A stretch of DNA of 64,000 bases from Lepturacanthus savala. Lineage: Eukaryota > Chordata > Actinopteri > Scombriformes > Trichiuridae. The position numbers and the translations under genes are program-made. The stretch spans positions 3,317,592-3,381,591 of the forward strand of contig CM060466.1 in NCBI GenBank assembly GCA_030544235.1, written 5' to 3'. The notes under the pieces are model-generated. The model saw nothing but the letters and a program-made list of their open reading frames with translations. It had not been told where the DNA came from and searched no databases. The stretch's first letter is position 1, and each line of letters starts with the position of its first letter. Of the stretch, positions 58,100-64,000 are shown one piece after another.

Positions 58100-59520
58100 A
58101 CCCCTTTAAGAACTTGAAAGTCCATCACAGACACCAGACGACCTTCTGCCCTGACTCGGACATTAAGTTCTAGCGCCGCTCTTGGTTATGAAAGGTCTCC
58201 TGAAAGCTTGTTCCAGGTTCAGCTTCTGAAAGTGACAGGATCTGTTCTCAGCGCCCAGGGGACTCCCCCTGCTTCATGCATTATGCACAACGGTGTTTGA
58301 GAAATTAGGCTCAGTCTCCCGTCAGCCAGAATCAGCTCGGCAAGTGTTAATGTCACAGAGGTCGCGGCTCATTTCAGTCAACCACGCAGGTCAAGGCGGT
58401 TACCCCCCCGCCCCCCCATTCAGAACCACAGAGGCCGTTACACAAAGGTTAGACAAATGCCACAGCAGTGAAGTGTCCTGCCAGTCAGAGGCATCTTCAA
58501 TTAGAGACACATGCACGGCGGGAAAACCACCCGGTAATCCTGGAGAAGGTTTATTACCGGAGTCCTGGAGGACCTTTTCAAAGCAAACAGGATGAAGGGA
58601 GGAGAGGAGAAAAACGCTGAGGAAGAGAAGAACCAGGTTTAATGAGCTGCAGTGTGTGGGAGAGTTAATGGTGGAGATAATGGTGCAGAATGAGAACACA
58701 TCGGAAGCTGCCTCCTCCACAGAGGGAAGCGAGGAGCGAAACAAAGATATTTATGCAAAGGAATAGATAAATATATCACAAATTAGGGACGGTCTCGGCA
58801 CACTGGCACAGGAGCACCGTGTTGTACAGCGAGCGCTGGCAGGCTGACTGTTAATGGTGGTTAAACCAGCTCTTTTCACCCTTGTCGAAGATCCAATGAG
58901 GGAAAAAACCATTCCGCTAACGATATAATTATTGTTTTTACTGTCGTTACTGAGGGGAAACATTTGAACTGGAGCCGAGATGAAAAGAGCAAAGGCATAA
59001 AGAGGATAAACACCGGCGCTGTCTATACCTCCACCTCTTGTGAAGCGGTGCGGTTTAAAGGCGAGGAAGCGTTGCCCACACCTCTCCGCTCCCCACCCGA
59101 CCTCCTTCCATCTCACATCTCCATTCTCCATGTCTGTATTGATTTCTGTGTGGGTAACTAAGGCCCTGTCAGGCCCACAAAGGTTCCCTCCACGGCGGAG
59201 TTTTCTCCCGCTTTTAGAGGCTGAGTGATGGCCGCGAGAGTCGACACGGAGGGGTCGGGGTTTGAGGTTGCAGATCCCTGAGCTCTGACACCCAGCCGAC
59301 GTTTTCACCAGGAGCCGGGGAGGCTTCGGTCGTCTGCAGAGGAGAAAATAACGAGGGAAAGATGAAGTGAGATAAGGATGAGAGGAGAAGTGGATACCCT
59401 GATCTGCTGTAGAGCCACGGAGATTGATGGGAGGAATTGAAAGACTAATGGAAAAAGCTGAACTCGGGTGAAGGGGAAACTTCCCCGGGTGCTTGAAAGC
59501 CTCTGGTTTACCGCGGATCA
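58100..59520. other. Long unique block with a 256-codon antisense open frame
   Basis: The largest repeat-free, GC-balanced stretch of intron 9. The minus strand is open from 59521 to 58751 (256 codons), rich in Ser, Arg and Pro, with no signal peptide, domain or family I recognise. Conserved non-coding DNA is a likelier explanation than a gene; no promoter or splice evidence is visible. Confidence 0.3.
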
Positions 59521-59958
59521 ATCGTGTTCATTTACTGAAACATTCATTTTGAGAATATCCACCGTCATATATCAACTGACCTGGACCCTGCTTTATGACT
59601 CAAACGATTATTGTAGTTCATGACTACTATTATGTAGTAATAGGCTCACACCAGACCTCATATCAATGTAGATTGATACTCGGTGTGGGAGCCATCTGTT
59701 CATTGGTTCCTATTAAAAGTGTGGTTTATGAAAACCCAGAGCCGTTTATTAGCTGCTATGAATGTCTGTCATATGCATCTGTAGCTTACACCCAATGTCA
59801 AGAGCTAAAAGCTGCTCATTTTTCAAAATAAACTTATCTAAATGACTTAGAACATCTTCTAAGGCTGCATCAAAAGGTGAATTACCAACCGCCGCCATGT
59901 TGGATGCAGGTGTCAACTCTTGCGCCATTAAATTCCATTTCCCCCTTGACTAAATGTG

Positions 59959-59959
<1 letters not shown>

Positions 59960-60025
<66 letters not shown>

Positions 60026-60162
60026 CTGTTTTAAGGTTAAAAGGGTTTTTAAAAATATTTTTTTAAATATTTGAAAAAAAAATTTAATTAAAAAAACATG
60101 CTATCAACAAGTTTTATACTCTAAGTAGATTAAATATTTATAATATTTTAAAAAGTGGAATT

Positions 60163-60196
<34 letters not shown>

Positions 60197-60432
60197 CAGA
60201 TCAATTATTAAAAATTTGTTTTCCACTCCTGCCTGTTTTAGGGTTGAAAGGATTTTTAAAAATATATTTTTAAAATATTTTTAAAAATTGAATAAAAAGA
60301 AACATGCTATCAACATGTTTTTTATTCTAAGTAGATTAAATATTTAAAATATTTAAATATTTTAAAAAGTGGAATTTTTGTAAAAAAAAAAAGATCAATT
60401 ATTAAAATTATTATCAATTATATATATATATA

Positions 60433-60468
<36 letters not shown>

Positions 60469-60870
60469 CATATATATACACATTAAATAAAAAAAATAAT
60501 TAAAAAAACATGCTATCAACAAGTTTTATATTATTATATTCTAAGTAAATTTAATATTTAAAATATTTAATATTTTAAAAAAAGATCAATTATTAAAATG
60601 ATTATCAATTTTATATATATATATATATACATTAAATAATTTTTTGCCATTTGTTTTCCTGCCTGTTTTAGGGTTGGAAAGGTTTTTAATAATATATATT
60701 TTTTAAATATTTAAAAATTTAATTGAAAAAAACTATCAACAAGTTTTATATATAATATTCTAAGTAGATTAAATATTTAAAATTCATTCTTTTTTAGTTA
60801 CACCATTTGATATTTTCGTGTCAAATCACACAAAAGTGTAATTTTTGTAAAATAATAAAACAGATCAATT
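59960..60870. repeat. (TA)n and AT-rich satellite, ~205-bp monomer, ~4 copies
   Basis: (TA)n at 59960-60022. The phrase aacatgctatcaacaagttt recurs at about 60098, 60301 and 60507, and aaactatcaacaagtttt at about 60730, with tctaagtagattaaatattt following each. Further (TA)n at 60419-60480 and 60612-60630. Some units begin cctgttttagggttgaaagg. Confidence 0.9.
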
Positions 60871-62158
60871 ATTAAAGAAAAGCCCCTGTGATTCTACACA
60901 CACGTGCATTTAACAGGACATTCTACAGGTCAACATGGAAATAATGAGTAAAGTTTCATATAAACTGAATCTAAAGGTCTCTCCTTCTTGTCTTCATCCT
61001 CTCCTCTCATCCTAACCCACATTTCCTCTCATCGCTGAGCTGCCAGCATCAAAGGGAATGCCTCCTTTCTTCTCGCCGCCTCTGAAACGTAAAACAGCAT
61101 CAGCGAAGCTCTTTTTTTTTATTTTTCTGTCCGTCTGCCCACATCACCGGCAGCGTGACGTGCTGCGATGCCCGACGGGGAACCGCTGACGTCAGCCGCG
61201 GATCAGGGTTCTTCCCTGAAAACACAGGCCAAGTAGAACAGTAGGAAGGAAAGTGAAGCGAAGTCATGACTCAGAGAGGGAGGCTCAGAGGGAGAGGATC
61301 CCCCATATGTAGATAGTGGCTTTGGGCTGTTAGAAGACGAGAATCATGGATCCTTCTGTGAAAAGAGCCAATTAGGAGAAAATGCAGCGTTAAAGCATGA
61401 AGGGAGTGTGTACATGGGTCCCTAAACACACCCACTTATTATTTGATATTCTTATTTCTGGTTTTCAGGTCGAAGTTACTTTTATTTTACTTCTACCAGG
61501 AGTTCCTGCAGGCTCTTTAAAAGCAGGGAATTCATTAATATTGGAAATAAAACCTTTAAAAGTCTTGATATCTGGGTCTTACCATTTGTGCAGATTATAA
61601 CGTCTCCTCAAAAGTTTTAATTTGTCAACCACTATTATTTAATTAACCTATTAAAGCCTATGAGAACTTAACAGGTAAGATTTGGTGCAATTAATAATAA
61701 TAATACATTTTAACAAATAGAGATAAAACAAAAATAATGTAATATAATAAATATAAATAAACATAATAAATGAATAAATAAAAAATAATAATAATAATTC
61801 AAAAAATAAAATAAAATAAAAAATAAATTAGTAGTAGTAATAAATTAGTCCAATACTAGAAGAATTATCTTATTCTACTGGTAGATAATTAAGCTAATTT
61901 ATTTTTTTTCTTGATTTTAATAAATTTAGTTGGTCTTGTTTTCTTAAAACAACCTAATTGACCAAAATCAGGAAGAAAAACTTCATATTATAAACAAATA
62001 TTTTCAGTTTTTTTTATTTTTTTTAATGAAAACCTCCTTATAAAGTATAATTTAATTAACAGCAGAACTATTTTCTTCACAGCCCTAAATAAGTGGATTC
62101 TGATTTAAAGCAGACTTTCTGAGTTTTAATCGACTTTTTGTCTTTAACCCGTTAAATT

Positions 62159-62612
62159 CCCTGAGATTGCTCCACTAATCATGTACAAATATAGTGAAGC
62201 TATACATCAAATTAAACAGGAGAAACTCCACTACAAGCACATATAAGTCATATTTACACACACCAAACACAACTCCAACACCAAGCTAATTAATTAACAA
62301 ATATGAAAATCGGTATACGATCATAAAGCCGACCCACTCACCACATTTTGATGGCTAGCGCTCTGATACTTCATGTTACACAAACAAATGACATCTCATA
62401 TGAAAGCTGAGACTGTGACGAGTCCAACGGTATCATCAGTGTAGCTTTATGACAAAAACTCAGTAAACTACCAGCCAAAATACACTACAGTAAAAAGTCG
62501 CTTGTTTGAAGCGACAAACAAAAAATGTGTTTTTTTGTTGCTGTTTTGGGATGAAAATGTTTATTTGAGATCAATAAATGGTCGTTTAGTGTCGACCAAC
62601 ATCTGGGGTTAA
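62159..62612 (+). mobile_element. piggyBac-like MITE, copy 3, with 72-bp internal deletion
   Basis: Matches copy 2 from ccctgagattgctccactaa to gtcgaccaacatct, then jumps to the terminal ggggttaa, lacking the equivalent of 47696-47767. The left flank tttaacccgttaaattccct keeps part of the TTAA-CCC end. Same orientation as copies 1 and 2. Confidence 0.78.
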
Positions 62613-62997
62613 AGGTCGTTCATGCACAGACTAGTGATCACATGGACTGCAGCACAAAACTACATCTGCTGCTGCATACGTTGAAGGAAGAAGTAGTTTG
62701 GCAGGTGTTTATACCTGTTGTGAATGGTCTTAATGGAGGAAAAATCCTCCCCCTCGGACTTTAATGAGGAAATTACAAGGCTTTGTGGACTCTTCAAACC
62801 TGGAACTGAACCTTTCCTGCATCTTTCTGCACGTTTCATCGTGCATTTGCAGAATAAACACATGTTCAGTGTGTTCAGCAGCTGTGTGAAGCATCACTTA
62901 TTCATTAGCAACGTGTTTTGTTAAAAAAACAGCGTTCTGGGTTGTTTTAATCAAATCCAAAGACTTTAGTTTAGTGAAATATGACAAACTGCACAGT

Positions 62998-63081
62998 ACT
63001 GCTGTGTGTGTTAATGGTGTGTGTGTGTTTCATGGAGTGTGTGTGTGTTAATGGAGTGTGTGTGTGTGTTTTGTCTCACAG
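62998..63081 (+). repeat. Interrupted (TG)n at the exon 10 acceptor
   Basis: Three units of gtgtgtgttaatgg / gtttcatgga with gtgtgtgtg runs end only about 12 bp before the exon, leaving ttttgtctcacag as the 3' splice site. Confidence 0.9.
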
Positions 63082-63188
63082 GTGCAGGGATGGTGGTGGA
63101 CTGGGAGCAGGAGACCGGGCTCCTCATGACGTCCGGGGATGTTCGAGTCATCAGGATCTGGGACACGGACAGAGAGATGAAAGTTCAG
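63082..63188 (+). CDS. rptor: rptor exon (window exon 10): WD40 blade 3
   Basis: The exon begins in phase 1 after tttgtctcacag and ends on a Gln codon before gtattt (phase 0). It encodes AGMVVDWEQETGLLMTSGDV, then RVIRIWDTDREMKVQ, matching human blade 3 up to about residue 1159 with only conservative changes (MSSGDVRIVRIWD becomes MTSGDVRVIRIWD). GDVRVIRIWDTD is a typical WD40 blade end. About 176 codons of the human protein (the remaining blades and C-terminus) must lie beyond the right edge. The acceptor is preceded by about 80 bp of interrupted (TG)n, leaving only a short pyrimidine tract, so inclusion may depend on UG-binding factors. Confidence 0.97.
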
Positions 63189-64000
63189 GTATTTTTATCT
63201 TTTTCATGAAATAAAATATGATTTTAGGTTAAAAAAGAAAGAAATTAGGTAAATATTTGAAATAAATTGGAAATTATTAAAAGAAAATGAGAAAATATGA
63301 GGTAAAAGATAAAAATAGGAAACAAAAAGATAAGATAAAGAGGGATAATGTTAGAAAAATGTGATAAAGCCAAAAATATTATATAAATAGATAAAAAAAA
63401 TATTAGATAAAAATATAATAAAATAAAAAATATTAGATAAAATTACGAAAAAATTTTATATTAAATAAGAAAAAAATATTTAGTAAAAATACAAAAATAC
63501 TTCTAAGACTTCTAAAACACAGAAAAATATGAAACAAAAAGATGGTAAAGATAAAACAAATAGGAGTCATAAATATAAAATAAAAAAATAGATGAAAAAA
63601 CAAAATGAATTTTAAAAATTTAATCAAATTATATAACTAAAAATATGAGAAAAAGATTAAATGAATTAAAATAAAAATAATAAATAATAATAAATTAAAA
63701 ATATTACAGGAAATGATAAAGTCACAAATATGAGATAAAAATAAAAATTTGTTAGATTAAAAAAGAGGGAAAATAGGTGAAAAGACAAAAAAATAAAATA
63801 ATTAAATAAAATGTCAAAAATATGATTTGAGATTAAAAAAAGACAAAAAATATTCTATAAAAAAAGACAAATGTGACAAAAAATAAAATAAAATAAGCAA
63901 AATGTTATATATATATTTTTCCCCCTGATTATTCATTAAATCTTGTTTTAAAAATCAGATTAAATTGATTAGATTTATAGAATAATGTTGTTTTATTTCA
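63189..64000 (+). other. Start of rptor intron 10 (partial)
   Basis: After the donor gtattt the sequence is extremely A-rich low-complexity DNA (ataaaaatatgagataaaa type phrases) to about 63910. It continues beyond the window. No exon is visible. Confidence 0.85.

Larger units (their letters stand above)
41273..63081 (+). other. rptor intron 9 (21,809 bp)
   Basis: GT-AG intron (gtcagc...ctcacag). Holds a triple CCAAT palindrome, a ~330-bp AT satellite, piggyBac-like copies 2 and 3, a TTAA-flanked MITE, a CpG-rich patch, LINE remnants, two hAT elements, a ~205-bp AT satellite and several unique blocks (54640-55400, 55440-55790, 58100-59520, 60950-61400). 41640-42730 and 44360-45700 are mixed or AT-rich with little recognised; 61690-62080 is A-rich low complexity. 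Confidence 0.9.

Overview
This window is vertebrate nuclear DNA, most likely from a teleost fish. It has short coding exons with GT-AG introns, two very short introns (79 and 104 bp) beside very long ones (up to 21.8 kb), abundant (CA)n/(GT)n microsatellites, and many repeats of the kind that fill fish introns: hAT-, Tc1- and piggyBac-like MITEs, LINE remnants, a tRNA-SINE fragment and several unnamed teleost families. I see no prokaryotic, viral or toxin gene.

Only one gene is supported: the 3' half of rptor (raptor, regulatory-associated protein of mTOR), on the + strand. Ten internal exons lie at 144-299, 10300-10418, 20157-20260, 21925-22102, 22182-22292, 31988-32093, 37493-37607, 37712-37836, 41171-41272 and 63082-63188. 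Every junction is GT-AG, the phases chain without a break, and the exons sum to 1223 nt (about 408 codons). By recall of the human protein (1335 aa) they cover about residues 749-1159: the phosphorylated segment with the AMPK site, the last helical repeat, the flexible linker with the S855/S859/S863/S877 cluster, and the first three blades of the WD40 propeller. The 5' half of the gene and the last WD40 blades lie outside the window.

Layout. Intron 1 (300-10299) has a 34-bp minisatellite, MITE fragments and unique, possibly regulatory sequence. Intron 2 (10419-20156) has a Tc1-like composite, a long imperfect inverted repeat, two oppositely oriented ~615-bp MITEs and several candidate conserved blocks. 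Introns 3 and 4 are short. Intron 5 (22293-31987) has nested MITEs, a purine minisatellite, long GT arrays and one arm of an inverted repeat. Intron 6 (32094-37492) has the opposite arm, a piggyBac-like MITE, a C30 run and a LINE remnant. Intron 8 (37837-41170) has a ~158-bp A-rich satellite, an X-box-like palindrome and a repeat abutting the exon 9 acceptor. Intron 9 (41273-63081) has AT-rich satellites, two more piggyBac-like copies, LINE remnants, two hAT elements with 8-bp target duplications, and a small CpG-rich patch.

No undescribed multi-gene system is visible. The most interesting signals are structural: complementary sequences on both sides of exon 6 that could favour a circular RNA, a strong cryptic donor inside exon 6, a perfect 87-bp-arm palindrome, a triple alternating CCAAT palindrome, a repeat-derived candidate branch point for exon 9, and a UG-rich tract at the exon 10 acceptor. 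Human residue numbers and family comparisons come from memory, not from a search.
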